From: Bathymodiolus brooksi
Taxonomy: Eukaryota; Mollusca; Bivalvia; Mytilida; Modiolidae
Direction: 5' to 3'
DNA length: 64,000 nt
NCBI GenBank assembly: GCA_963680875.1
Contig: OY804583.1
Location: 30,741,331 to 30,805,330 of the forward strand
The translations under genes and the position numbers were made by a program. The notes under the pieces are model-generated. The model was not told the origin of the DNA. It did not search any database and worked only from the letters and a program-made list of their open reading frames with translations. Shown piece by piece: positions 1 through 10,916 of the stretch; positions within the stretch are counted from its first letter, which is position 1; each line of letters starts with the position of its first letter.

Positions 1-480
<480 letters not shown>

Positions 481-861
481 CCATAGTTAAGCTGACGAAC
501 GAAACGAACGATACACGAAGCGAACGCACCAATAACACGAACGAAACGCAAACGAACGGAAAACGAAAAACGAGCGAACGATGCACGCAAACGAAACGAA
601 AAAAACGGAAACGATACGAAATATCTGGTAACTTAAACGATCCAGGATCAGTTTTCTATAACGTATATTTGTATCACTCTTGCTGCTTGATGGTGGATAT
701 GATCGACGATCAAACAGAAACTAAGCAAATCATCGATTACGCGACATGTATTGTACATGTATGAACTACTTTTAAGTGGCATGTTTTTCATATTGATGTG
801 GGATACCACGTGATAGAACGAGAAACATGTGTAATGTGCATAGGTCAAGGAGGGATAAATA
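481..861. other. ACGA-rich low-complexity tract and single-copy spacer
   Basis: Positions 481-625 are a degenerate ACGAA/ACGA-rich tract, probably a decayed microsatellite. Positions 626-861 have no repeat partner that I can find elsewhere in the window. This is the only flanking sequence of the tandem array visible here; the equivalent position before units 2 and 3 is instead the right end of the preceding unit. No gene is supported. Confidence 0.6.
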
Positions 862-1296
862 ACTGTCTTAGTGCGCACGACATATTTATGTAACAGCCTT
901 TACCAGTCTGTCGTGGCAAATAATTCAATGGCCCAAAGCAGGATAGCAAAAAATCGACTGAGATCACTTGTATATTTAATAAATCATGTCAGTGCCGAAA
1001 TACTGACTGCTTGGCTTAAGATACTCTCGGGGAATAATAGTTCGCTAGCAGAGGTGATGCTAATAAAAAGCTATGGTACTTTGTGAAACAAAGGATATAT
1101 TTAGAAACCAGACACATGCTATACTTGTTGGTGTCACTTTTCAATATTAATTCGTGGTAGTATGTGATACGACAGTATTATATTACAGGCAAGTAGGCGT
1201 AGTAAGTTGTGTAGCATTAAACTTTAATGACAGTTTTATATCATGGTGTTATGTTGTGTTTTATTTTAGCATTTTTCGTTTTCTTTACATTTTCAG
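862..1296 (+). other. Conserved block at unit start, upstream of GT92 exon 1
   Basis: About 220 bases near 862-1086 are well conserved at the start of each unit (25806-26037, 56518-56749) and hold an open frame of 71 codons starting with GTG. Diverged relatives of the first ~100 bases occur at 6368-6470 and 9155-9245, so this is probably an old dispersed repeat. The remaining bases lead into a pyrimidine-rich tract and splice acceptor (TTTACATTTTCAG, ending 1296) for the first coding GT92 exon. An untranslated first exon may lie here, but I cannot place it. Confidence 0.4.
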
Positions 1297-2127
1297 GGAT
1301 TACTTTTGGAGGAAATGCTAAATTTGTGGCTATTTTAATTATGTTGTTAACAATAACTACATATGTGGCATTACATATGCGAATATATGACAATATTCGA
1401 TTAATCATACCAGATCATGAAATGGTCCAGAAAAAACATAATACAACTGTAATTATAAACCCAAAGCCTAACCAAACTGTAATTAGCAATAATTATAATA
1501 ACTCGGAAACATATAGCAACAACAACGTCATCACTAAAGCGTTTGACCCGGATGTGTATTTGTTCTCCGCATTCAAGGTCAGATTTGAGGAATATCAGTA
1601 TCCGTTTGACAAAAGTAGATATCGTGTAAACAATAAACCCCCAACTGACGTAATATGGTTAAACGGTTGGCAACGTCAAAGTGTTAGAGGCCGTTTGTTT
1701 AAATGTTGCATTTTACTGAAAAACAACACCGTAGTTGAAATTCAGTCCAATAGGAGAAATACTCAATATCCATCAGCAATTCGAGCAGTTCAATATGTGT
1801 GTCCAAGTGTCGTTGAAAGTAATTTGATACAACTGGTTACCGTAGTTTTGGGTAAGAAGAAGTGCCCTGCCGACAATAAATATTATGTAAAGTTGAACAT
1901 AGGACCTACTAAACGGAACCCTAAGTTAGCAATATGTTCTAAATTAACATATGATTATGTGGATCCTATACCAATAGTGGAATGGTTCGAAGCACAGCGG
2001 ATACTTGGCGTGGATAAAGTTGTAACATACCCATGCAGACTTAATGCAAATGCACTAAAGGTTTTAACATATTACGAATCTGTTGGGTTTTTGGATATTA
2101 TTAATGGCTTCGATCTACCTGAAGTAG
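1297..2127 (+). CDS. GT92 copy 1, exon 1
   Basis: Starts after the acceptor TTTACATTTTCAG and ends at a GTGAGT donor, phase 1. It encodes a hydrophobic anchor (FVAILIMLLTITTYVAL), a long Asn-rich stem and the first half of the GT92 domain. The frame is open further, to 2264, only by running into the SINE in the intron. The homologous ATG is ATT. Confidence 0.75.
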
Positions 2128-2135
2128 GTGAGTAC

Positions 2136-2396
2136 TGCTTTGTTTATTTGTTTGTTTGGTTGTATTTCACACCACTTTCCACAATAGTTCAGTGGCGGTC
2201 AGTTTTATTGATAGAGGAAAGCGGAGGACCCCGAAAAAACCACCGACCTGTCGGAAGTCACTGACAAACTTTATCATATAATAGTGTACACCTCCTTTTG
2301 ATGGAGATTCGAACTCACAACATCAGTGATGATATACGCTGATTGCATAAATAGTTGTAAATCCAACTACCAAACGATTGCGGCCACGACGGATGA
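2136..2396 (-). mobile_element. tRNA-derived SINE on the GT92 exon 1 splice donor (copy 1)
   Basis: Read on the minus strand, the element begins with a tRNA-like head (a GTGGCCG...GGTAGTTGG A-box-like stretch and a GAGTTCGAATCTC B-box) and ends in the body AACTGAAATATTGTTGAAAG-type sequence shared by all SINEs of this family in the window. It is flanked by the 14-bp direct repeat AAGTAGGTGAGTAC at 2122-2135 and 2397-2410. That repeat contains the GTGAGT splice donor, so the insertion duplicated the donor. Confidence 0.8.
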
Positions 2397-2599
2397 AAGT
2401 AGGTGAGTACCATTTTGTCATAAATATGCAAGAATTTTGATCAAACCAAAAGGCTAAATCCTAGAAGGCCAGAAAAGGCAATGTAAAGCGGACAAACCAT
2501 GCCATTCAAAGACTACGCAGAAAACTAATGATTGAGAAATTCCAACTCAAACAAAAATATGTGGTGAACTCACGTAGCACAGGTATGAAGAAACAAAAG

Positions 2600-2850
2600 T
2601 AGTCGTATTTTGACGAAGGACAAACAATACAATAGTAAATGAACTAATGACCAAACAATGATATACAAAGCACTACACAGTAAAGCACGATCCATACAAA
2701 TTAACGTTAGAGAATACCGAAGGTATAATCAAAAATAATCAAAAATAAACAAACCAGAGAATTGGGCAACATAGACGATTTATAACAAAACAAAAACACA
2801 AAACAACATGTGTTGGACACTTCTATGCGCAAACAAACACAAATAACGTA
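2600..2850 (+). repeat. Dispersed repeat, family with CGTTAGAGAA and GGACAC motifs
   Basis: A moderately conserved repeat of 150-250 bases running from a GACGAAGGACAAACAAT stretch through CGTTAGAGAATACCGAAGG to ACACAAATAACGTAAG. Relatives occur at 6800-6965, 7975-8125 (plus) and 9525-9685, 17015-17255 (minus), and at the matching places in units 2 and 3 (27480-27740, 31815-31975, 39775-39925, 41755-41910, 47225-47470, 58190-58450, 62815-62975). It has no protein-coding signal. It is probably a SINE or MITE relic common in this genome. Confidence 0.65.
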
Positions 2851-3082
2851 AGTACGACATGGATAATGCGGTCATGCAAGTGTTTTATGCATCCCTCACA
2901 TATAACCATATTTAACGCTATTCTCTTGAACATTATGCACAATATATTTAAGCTACTAGAGGAAGTCCATTTTGCAAACAATTTACTATAATTCTACTTA
3001 AATAATCAAATTTCCAATAAAGATTATCATTATAGTAATACATCATCTCGTGTTATATATACTTTGATAGATATGTTTTGCT

Positions 3083-3135
3083 AGAACTGACCGCCACGAT
3101 ATAACTGAAATATTGTTGAAAGTGGCGCTAAACAT
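3083..3135 (+). mobile_element. SINE 3' fragment in GT92 intron 1
   Basis: Fifty bases match the 3' body of the tRNA-derived SINE family (GACCGCCACGATATAACTG through GTTGAAAGTGGCG). The same fragment is at about 27975-28025 and 58685-58738. A second small head fragment in reverse orientation lies at about 4388-4433. Confidence 0.7.
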
Positions 3136-4771
3136 GTTCATCGAAATATGTTGTCAAAATGCCAGAAATGTAACACAATTTGTGTGACAACCTTTTTCTA
3201 TTGAATTTCAAAGGTTTGTCAAAAAAAAAAAAAAATATATACACCAGAATCTTAGATATTATGGAACTATAGAGCAAATTCATTTTATGGTAGTAAAAAA
3301 ATAGAAAGCTATGTTTGGAAATAAAATTGTAATATCTCCTCCTCTCTTACACCGCCACCCCCGTCTCCTAAGACAACTAAATAATAACCAGAATCAAACG
3401 AATGCAACTGGAACACAGAATTTGAAGGAATTTAACAATACAGCTCGGTGGCTGTCTGTGTTTTTTTATGTTTTTTTTTGTAATAAATTAATCAAGTAGA
3501 GTCACCACCAAACAACCCCTCCCTCTCCCCAGCCGACTTGAAAATAAAAAAAGACAATTGCAGTCATTTGGTAATTTGGACATCCACTGTGTCAATTATA
3601 AGAATTTAAAAGCTATTTGTTATTGTTAACTAGTTATCTTTTATTTCACAAACAAAGAAACTAGCAAAGGATGGGTGTGTAATAACTTTCCTCGACAATT
3701 TCATTTTATTTTTCTAGGTGCCATCCATGAAAAACATTAATTTAAATATTTTAAAATTCTGACTGTAAAAGTTTGTATCATTTGGTACAGTGATATCTAT
3801 ATGACTATTCTTCAGTGTGACATTTGTTTATGGAAATTAATCGACAGGAATTATGTTTATTCCGATTTTTAAACCAAGGTGGTCCTCGGAGCATATCCCC
3901 TTTTTGCAGTTTCCACTGTTATACACGTGATTATCTCCAAGCAGGATATTCAGATATGCTAGATATTTCATATTTATTAAAAAACACTCTCAAGTGTATT
4001 AATCCCAAAATATACCCTTTCAATCAGAAATAAATGTGCATATCCATTATAATCTTTCGAAACTAGTATTACCATCTGGCGTCAAGAATACCCTCAAAAT
4101 TGCTATATTTAGGATGTGCTATGGAGAAAAGGGAACGGTGAAATTTTTTGAAACTTTGGCAGATAATGTATTTAGACATAACTATTCCATGATGCAATTT
4201 TTTTTTAAATTGAACGATGGGCACATTTTAAGGTAACCCAGGTCTACACCCTTCAATCATTATTTACCTCGATCATGTGTTGACATAACATCAAGCGATT
4301 TATGTTGATTATACGCAGACGTTGTGTACCTTTAAGCATAATTATACAACATTAGAGGTTATGGTATGTTAATAGACAATGATTACACAGAAATAAATTG
4401 TAAATCCAACTATAATACCATCACGACCACGACTAGATTAAATTGTTGCTAGTACTTTTTGATGTAGCATAGACAACACATATTAGCATTTGTTATTTGA
4501 TATAAGCTTATTACCAGCTGGTGGCTATTCAAAATATGGTAACGAGATATATTTGTATAATGTTTTTTCTTGAAATATCAGATATAATGTAATAACATGT
4601 GTTTTCATAACATTGTTTTGTGATAATACCGCATAAATGAAATATGATATAGATTTTTTTATAATATTGTTGTCTGAAATTTCATATATAACGTAATAAA
4701 ATGTGTTGTTTTTTTGTTTTTTTTATTTAAAATTAGTGTATGTAATTGCAGTAATTACAAAATATTTTCAG

Positions 4772-4950
4772 ATCGTATCAAGCGCTATCAAGGTCAGCAC
4801 GTTGTACAAGCCTGGAATGACCAACAAGTAGTTGTATATGATTGTATGTCTCGTCTGTGGACATACAGATATGTGGGGGTATTTGATAAAGACGAATTTA
4901 TTGTTCCAAAATTACAGCACCCAATTCAAGGAGCTTTAAAGTCATTATTG
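4772..4950 (+). CDS. GT92 copy 1, exon 2
   Basis: Acceptor AATATTTTCAG, donor GTAAGA, 179 nt. Encodes the segment with the acidic motif VFDKDEFIVP, the likely metal and nucleotide-sugar site by analogy with DxD glycosyltransferases. Intact. Confidence 0.85.
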
Positions 4951-5229
4951 GTAAGACATAGATGATCAAAGCTTATATCATTGAGATCTGATTTACTTGA
5001 TTGTTAATTCGCTATGTCTCACACTATTATCGAAAAGAAATTTCAAACAGTGCTGGTCCAAAATTCAACTAATATCAACAAAGCCAACCACCACCTCTAA
5101 GTTAAATGCAAGGAAACATACATGAGTGAACACACTAATAATGTACAATGTGTAATTATTTAAGAAACGTGTGTCGTTGTCATGAATCATTCTTATTTTC
5201 AATTACAATATATTTGATAACTCATGTAG

Positions 5230-5289
5230 GATGACATCATGATGTCATATGTTATGGCAAACCGTGCTTTACTGGAGGTTTTAAAATCG
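5230..5289 (+). CDS. GT92 copy 1, exon 3 (60-nt microexon)
   Basis: Sixty bases (20 codons, DDIMMSYVMANRALLEVLKS) between an acceptor ending TGTAG and a GTAGGT donor. Phase 0 on both sides fits exons 2 and 4. A longer reading to the GTATGA at 5332 breaks the frame of exon 4, so I prefer the short form. Confidence 0.65.
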
Positions 5290-5574
5290 GTAGGTCATAC
5301 TTTCGTGATGGATTTTAGGAAAATTATGAAAGGTATGAAAATATTACCAGTAATCATTTTGAAAATGTAAATAAACCACGCGATGACATTAATTATTACG
5401 ATTTTAATAGACACTATTTTTTAGATGAATTTGTGTTACAGATAGACGACACCATTGCAGAATCTATAGTGACATTTTTCTTTAGCGAAAATCTTATTCT
5501 GATTTCGTCAGTTGATGCTGGTTATGAATTTTGAGTATTTTAAGACAGATCATACCACAAGGCGAAGAAAAGGG

Positions 5575-5700
5575 TTAACTTTATGGTGTTTTACGCCACT
5601 TTCAGCAATCTGTCAGCTATATCGTGCCGATCAGCTAATTGGTGGAGGAAACGGAGTACCCAGAGAAAACCACCGGTATGTCACAAGTCACTGACAAAGT
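5575..5700 (-). mobile_element. SINE copy in GT92 intron 3, truncated in unit 1
   Basis: Minus-oriented SINE. Unit 2 keeps a longer version (about 30458-30690, with the tRNA-like head ending near CATGACCACGACGG), as does unit 3 (about 61459-61690). Unit 1 has lost about 115 bases between short TTTA/TATA repeats, so its head is missing. Confidence 0.7.
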
Positions 5701-5764
5701 TTATATAATGTATTTTATAAAAAACTAAAATATTTTAATGATCATGTTGTTTTCTCTTCACTAG

Positions 5765-5988
5765 GAAGAAGTGTTTCAGAATAATTCTTTTGCGGGAATC
5801 ACACTAGATACAAAACTCCATCTTACAACATGGAAGCCAACTGTTGAGAAAGCTAACCTTGATATAGAACGGTTTGCAAATTCTACACAACATATACGGG
5901 ACAGGGTTAAAAATATTCATTTCCCTCAGCGAGTGATTCCAGGGTCAGTAAGGACGCATGATTTTAATCCATTCCGTGGATATAAACA
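5765..5988 (+). CDS. GT92 copy 1, exon 4
   Basis: Acceptor CTTCACTAG, donor GTAAGT at 5989, 224 nt, entering in phase 0 and leaving in phase 2. Encodes the EEVFQNNSFAG to GYK segment. It has no exon 5 to splice to within unit 1. Confidence 0.8.
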
Positions 5989-6073
5989 GTAAGTCACGTG
6001 TAAAATGGTGCATACTAAATACCCCCGTGGATTTCATCTCCACCGTCGTCGCTGTTTAGATATGCCATTGGGG

Positions 6074-6256
6074 TACGGTCAAACCTGATTTAGTGACTAC
6101 CTCTATTAAGCAGTAACTTGTATTATGTGACCCTAATCTTTATTTCCCTTCACACTGTATTTCATTTCGATTAAACCTGTATTATGTGACCACCTGTCAT
6201 ATGTAACCATATTTCACTGTTCCCTTGGGAGGTCACATATTACAAGTTTGACTGTA
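6074..6256. mobile_element. Short MITE with TACAGTCAAACC-type inverted ends
   Basis: The left end TACGGTCAAACCTG and right end CAAGTTTGACTGTA form imperfect terminal inverted repeats. The interior repeats the theme 'CTGTATTATGTGACC' in both orientations. Orthologues are at 31079-31261 and 62082-62262. It lies just 3' of GT92 exon 4. Confidence 0.7.
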
Positions 6257-7183
6257 GTTTATTAGATATATTTATTATTGTACTTTTCAGTTCGTGCGGT
6301 GTAGAAATGGCAAAACATTAAGTAGAATATATACAATTTTATGTAATAAAATCGTAGATATTTAATTTAGTGCGCATTACTTTTTTTTGCAACAACCTTC
6401 ATCGGGTACGCTTAAGACCAAAGATTGAAAAGCTGATTTATTTTAAATTCTTTCAAAGAATTGTATAGGCAATACTATTTATGAGACCAATAATGTAAGG
6501 TGATTATAATGGTAGAAAAACACAAGAAACCAAACATGCTTTATGTTGTTAGAACAAGCATAATGATAATAACTATAGCTGTAACTCAATCTAAAGTTAG
6601 ATGCTTCCTCTCTCTTTTTAATTTTGGCGAAACACTTATATCTAAAAACAACCGGTGCGAGGTTAACTCAGGGTTCATTCTTGCAATAGATCAATCAGCG
6701 ATAAGTCTTCTAAATATCTAGGTATCAAATCCGAGTATATGCCAATAGTTGCCAAACGATTGGTCAATATATTTAACTTCCATGCATATGATTGGACATT
6801 GATAGATAAATAAGCGTTAGAGAAAACGGAAGGAACAATCACGAATTGACAATCGAAAAACACAGGCAACATTGGGCACACAAAACACAGAGCGAAGACA
6901 TACAATAGAAACAACACAACACAGAAAACTAGAATGATGAGCAACACGGACCCCACCAACATTACAGGTGCTCGTGAAGGGAAACCGGTTCCTGTTTCTT
7001 ATATGTCACTCGTCATTGGACTCATAGAGTCAACATGAAAGGTTATAAAACATGATGGATTCTGTTATATGTTAGTGAATCGTCAAAGAAGACAAAGAAA
7101 AACGAAAGCAAACATTCAATTTTAATTAGATTGACCGGTAACTTATATGTGAACATTGTGCAATCAATCATGTCCATAAGGGC

Positions 7184-7375
7184 AACTCTATTAAGCAATC
7201 ACCTGTATTAAAAGGTAACCTTTTGTCTTGTCTTTTCTTGTCATTTAAACTTTCACGTGAATTGAACCTTTTTTAAGAGGTCATCTGTCTTACAACACCA
7301 CTTTTATTGTCCCAAAGGTGATCTCTTAATACAGGTTTGTATAAGACCACTCTTTCTTTGCTACTGGCATAGTTA
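7184..7375. mobile_element. Second MITE relic of the CTGTATTAA/TTAATACAGG type
   Basis: A diverged relative of the element at 6074-6256, with CACCTGTATTAAAAGG on the left and TCTTAATACAGGTTTG on the right. In units 2 and 3 it continues to about 32408 and 63409, ending in TATGTCTGACAGTG immediately before GT92 exon 5. Unit 1 is cut inside it by the deletion junction at 7376. Confidence 0.55.
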
Positions 7376-7378
7376 ACA
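7376..7378. other. Deletion junction that removed GT92 exon 5 from unit 1
   Basis: Unit 1 reads GACCACTCTTTCTTTG then CTACTGGCATAG. Those two halves are 6.8 kb apart in unit 2 (about 32369 and 39153) and share only TTG at the join. Unit 3 has the same left-side continuation as unit 2, so unit 1 is the derived, deleted state. Confidence 0.85.
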
Positions 7379-7565
7379 AAACACATAGTTTTATCAATAT
7401 TGTATATATAGAAGGATAGAGAACTGGATTTACAGAATCAAGTGTGGAACAAAGTGTTGTTGACAAATCATTACGTTTAGTAATGACCTAGTGGGTTCGC
7501 CATCTGGCTATTTCTCTCCTGAAATCCTCTAATGACAAAATCTTCTCTTGGAGTCGTTTTCAGAA
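7378..7565 (-). pseudogene. hAT transposase C-terminal fragment (truncated further in unit 1)
   Basis: On the minus strand this matches the unit 2 sequence at 39150-39365 whose translation contains the hAT dimerisation region. In unit 1 the deletion at 7376 has cut off the diagnostic TAE...FSxLRRLK part, leaving only the preceding stretch. It is a relic without function. Confidence 0.6.
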
Positions 7566-7573
7566 GCTGTCAT

Positions 7574-7744
7574 GTCCTTTTGGCGTTCTTTTACATTCCC
7601 GGTTTGGTTCACGCGTTGCTTCAATCGAACAATGATCGAGTGGCTTACATTGAATCGTTCAGCCGTCTGCCGGTATGGCACACCACCAATTACCATTCCA
7701 GCCGCTTGCCATCTTTCGATATCTGACAGTTTTTGACCTGTCAT
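7574..7744 (-). pseudogene. Tc1/mariner-like transposase N-terminal helix-turn-helix fragment
   Basis: Fifty-seven residues starting MTGQKLSDIERWQAAGM and including YRQTAERFNVSHSIIVRLKQR. This is the pattern of the first helix-turn-helix of Tc1-like transposases (homeodomain-like DNA binding), ending near the NVKER linker where such proteins continue with GRPR-type sequence. Here it stops and the hAT fragment begins. The unit 2 counterpart at 39371-39540 has a stop (TGA) at the same point. Confidence 0.7.
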
Positions 7745-8129
7745 CTTGAAATAAAGCTTAGAAAATTAAAAGTTTTACATGTACTCCGCGTGCAGATACC
7801 GATTTGAAAAGCCCGCCAAGCTTGAGTTTTTCAACGGTACAGGTGAACTTATAAAATCCTGTTTCATCGTTCTTTAATTAATCGACCGATACAAAATTAC
7901 AGATACCATGAAAGAATATTATATGTTATTCAACTATCAGACATGGTATATAATGTGACATTCCCGGCTTAGGATCTATATTCCCTGGCCAATCAAAAAT
8001 GGACAATCCAGAGAAACTGGCAACATAGGCTACATAAGACGAAGAAGACATGAAACATAAATACGCAACACAATATGCATTGGACACCACAATACGCAAA
8101 GAAAACACAAATAACGTTAATAGTAAGTA

Positions 8130-8690
8130 ATGTTAGCATTACGTCAATTGATGGCAAAAACGTTACATCTTCTGAACACCTCCTCGGTGGTGTAATTCTT
8201 GGTGTTCATTCCTCGAGAGAGGTAGATGCTGGATTTGGCTGCTGGTGGAGTCAAATCAACTACTATAAATTTGGCATTTGCTGAGTTTGTTAAAAAATAG
8301 ACTGGTTCGCTAGGAATGAGAATAATGTGTCCGAAGGGAGCGACTTATTTACCGGTGGACTGTTGTTTCAATGAGCTCGCACTATAAAAATACTAGACTA
8401 AGCGTGTCGGAATAGTACAAAGCAGACATCATCGTCATCTCATTAAAATATAACTTGTTGTCGCCATTATATAAGTTGAACAATTGCTCATTTGGCGTTA
8501 AACAATAATCACTCACTCTAGTACTTGTAAATTGTCTGGTACAATTTTATTTTATTAAACCTAATGAGTGGTTATCATATTGGGTCTAGCCATGCATGTC
8601 TAAAATGCCATTTACTAAAGCCATTTAATTTCTTGTAAATATTGTTTTTAAAATGGACTCAAATTAATCAGCTACTGTAAAAGATTAATA
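8130..8690. other. Intergenic sequence with second SINE-tail type
   Basis: No gene seen. About 8480-8525 carries a TTTGGCGTTAAACAATAATC tail characteristic of another tRNA-derived SINE, whose minus-strand relatives lie at 19443-19505 and 19725-19795. The unit 2 equivalent is 39925-40480. Confidence 0.5.
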
Positions 8691-8921
8691 TTGACATTAA
8701 CATTAACATTAAAACACATTGTCCTAGGCTATAAACTTTTTGATAAATACTGTTTTGATTTTAATTATTTCTTGACAGTTATTGGAATCTCTATATATAA
8801 ATCGTATTATGTATCCGAACAAAAAACTAAAAATATTAACGTTTATAATTTATTTAAACATAAATATAACACACAAATTAAAGATAAAATGTCATTGTTG
8901 TGGAATATAATATATATATAA
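8679..8921 (+). pseudogene. Possible C-terminal tail of a retrotransposon ORF2
   Basis: An open stretch beginning near LTLTLKHIVLGYK and continuing NYFLTVIGISIYKSYYVSEQKTKNI resembles the extreme C-terminal tails of invertebrate LINE ORF2 proteins, but no catalytic part is nearby. It is nearly identical in unit 2 (40474-40716). I am not certain; it may be a chance open frame in AT-rich DNA. Confidence 0.3.
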
Positions 8922-8965
8922 ATATATATATATATTGAGAGGAGCTTGGCCTCTCATTATATATG
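8905..8965. repeat. (TA)n microsatellite and GAGAGG/CCTCTC hairpin
   Basis: A run of TA repeats is followed by TGAGAGG-AGCTTGG-CCTCTCA, a perfect 7-bp stem with a 7-nt loop. In unit 2 the TA run has lengthened (40707-40741) and a ~0.3-kb element has been inserted into it; the hairpin is at 41058-41078. Confidence 0.8.
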
Positions 8966-9689
8966 TAACAAACGTTTGAATAGAATATTATTGTGTTGCT
9001 AAAAACACTATTGAACAATGCACTACCGATGTTAATGGTACAGAGGCACATAATTTGATTTAAATAACATTGGTAAATTGCGTTTACACAATTTAGAGGT
9101 GAGTGATTACAGGTAAGATTTTGTCTTTCTTTAATAAAAATATCAATATCAAATTTAGTGCACATGACATGTTTATGTAGTAACCTTCATCATATATGCT
9201 CAAAGTCAAAAGGCTGAAAAAACAATTAATTTTAAATTATGAAAGAATAGTTTAAAGAGTGATGGTCAACAATTCCATTAATATCAACAAAGCGAATACT
9301 CATCTCACCTTAACTCACTGAACACAGAAATACCATATTTCGTTGGAAATGCAGGTACTATCTTGGGACAGGCATACACATATGGCGGGGTTAAATCTAT
9401 TAATGTATTAAATGTTAGAGGGCTAAAGATTGAAATATTACACGTAGAACTGCTTTGTTTTGTAATCTCCAGCGGGGTTTTTTTTATAAAGGGGGAAATA
9501 TTCGCGAGCATCTAAGACTCACTCACTGTGGTGTTGGTGGGGGCCGTGTTGCTATTTTTAGTGTTCTGTTTTGTGTTTAATGTTGTTTGTCTGCGCCCTG
9601 TGTCTACTGTACCCAATGAAGCCAATTTATATGGATGTTCCATTCTTGATTGCCGCTTCAGTATTCTATAACGTTTATTCATAAACTGA

Positions 9690-10480
9690 ATAAATTCATA
9701 AAGCATATAATAATATAATGATTAAATTAATTATTTTAATCTAAATTTAAGTATTAAATCAGTTTCAATGTTGCATATATGCTTTTCTTAAAATAAATTC
9801 TGGCAATATCCCAAATACTAAGAATAATATCATTCTTCATAAAAAAGATAGTGCCAACTCAAAGGTTTTCCTTTTCCTCAAGTTAAACATCAAACGAGCT
9901 GAGTCCTGGTCACGTCTCATGTTTGTCACGAGTACCTAAGGTATATATACGATTTGTAATATAACATGACTATTTTGTTTATTGATGCTCAAGTTTCATA
10001 CAAACAACAAAAACTATTTTATTAAATACTCTTCAATGTCACGTTTACATATTTAGTTGATCTAAATTTTTGATGGTGTGATTCTTCTCTTAATTTAAAT
10101 TCTACATTATCGACTTTTCTAATTTTTCTATATATACACTTCGACAAAAAGCTATAAACCACCCAGTATTTATTTTAAGATGAAAGAAGTTGAACACGAA
10201 ATGCTCTTTTGGTAATATTTCATTATGAATTAGATCATGGGCTACAATTTAAATCGTTTTTGAAGCTGATTAAGAAATCAAATGGTTGGTTATTAGAAAT
10301 GGAAAAGGGGGGATAACATGAACATTCTAAAACTTCAAAAATGTTTTATTTGATTATTGTTTTTCAACAATTTACGAAAACGAAAGAGCCATAATGTTTT
10401 CGAGAATTTTGAATGAACACGGAAGCACATTTAATTAGTAGCCAAATATACCACACTCGTCTATTTATTCCACGAACTAG
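9690..10480. other. AT-rich intergenic stretch, nothing recognised
   Basis: No open frame, repeat partner or splice-flanked exon that I can support. The unit 2 counterpart (41915-42690) differs by a few percent and lacks about 18 bases present near 10180. Confidence 0.5.
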
Positions 10481-10916
10481 GATACGAGGCCTCTCTTGTG
10501 GGAATTGCCGCCATTCTTCCACATTTGCGCTTGTTAATTCAGCAATATTTTGACATTACGAATTACGTTGGTTCACCGCCAATCAATCATGTTGTTTGGG
10601 AGACCAAGACTCAAATATAAATTAACAAACTAGAACATGTTCAGGTTGAGGCTGCATTAATCGTGACTGGGTGTACCAGACTTGTATCCTTAAGTAATCT
10701 ATATATTGAAACCGGGTGGGAAAAATTGAAAGATAGAAGGGAAAAGCATAGCACGATTCAATTTTATTAGAGGTCAAATAATCTAACTCCTCAATATCTT
10801 AGTAAGTAACTTAATTCCGCAAATTTTTGGCATGATCCATGACCACAATACTCGTCATACCTCATGTATTCCTCCAGTACGCACTCGAACATCGCTCTAC
10901 GCAAGCTATGCAATAC

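Larger units (their letters stand above)
1297..5988 (+). pseudogene. GT92-family glycosyltransferase, copy 1 (start lost, last exon deleted)
   Basis: Four of the five coding exons of the gene at 26251-32644 are present and open: 1297-2127, 4772-4950, 5230-5289 and 5765-5988, each with GT-AG borders and the same phases. Recognition rests on the GT92 core in exon 1 (PIPIVEWFEAQRILGVDKV) and the acidic DKDE motif in exon 2. Two defects are visible. The initiator ATG of copies 2 and 3 reads ATT here, so translation would have to start in an upstream read-through frame (open from 1227) or at a Met inside the membrane anchor. The donor after exon 4 (5989) has no downstream exon 5, because a deletion at 7376 removed it. 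The stem after the anchor is about 35 residues longer than in copies 2 and 3. Exon sequence is otherwise undamaged, so loss may be recent, or a shortened product may be made. Confidence 0.8.

Noticed and set aside
871..1086. A 71-codon frame conserved in all three units at the unit start.
   Set aside because: It begins with GTG, has no motif, and diverged relatives in the window are non-coding; conservation is explained by the duplication.
3311..4236. Several 60-70 codon frames in GT92 intron 1.
   Set aside because: They lie in non-conserved frames, are broken or shifted in the other units, and have no splice or motif support.
5230..5331. Longer form of GT92 exon 3 ending at the GTATGA donor.
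   Set aside because: It would leave phase 1 and put a stop early in exon 4; the 60-nt form keeps the frame in all three copies.
10839..10916. The ATG at 10839 as the start of the reverse transcriptase.
   Set aside because: The first 26 codons lie in the LINE flank that is also present in unit 2 without the element; the fusion is created by insertion.
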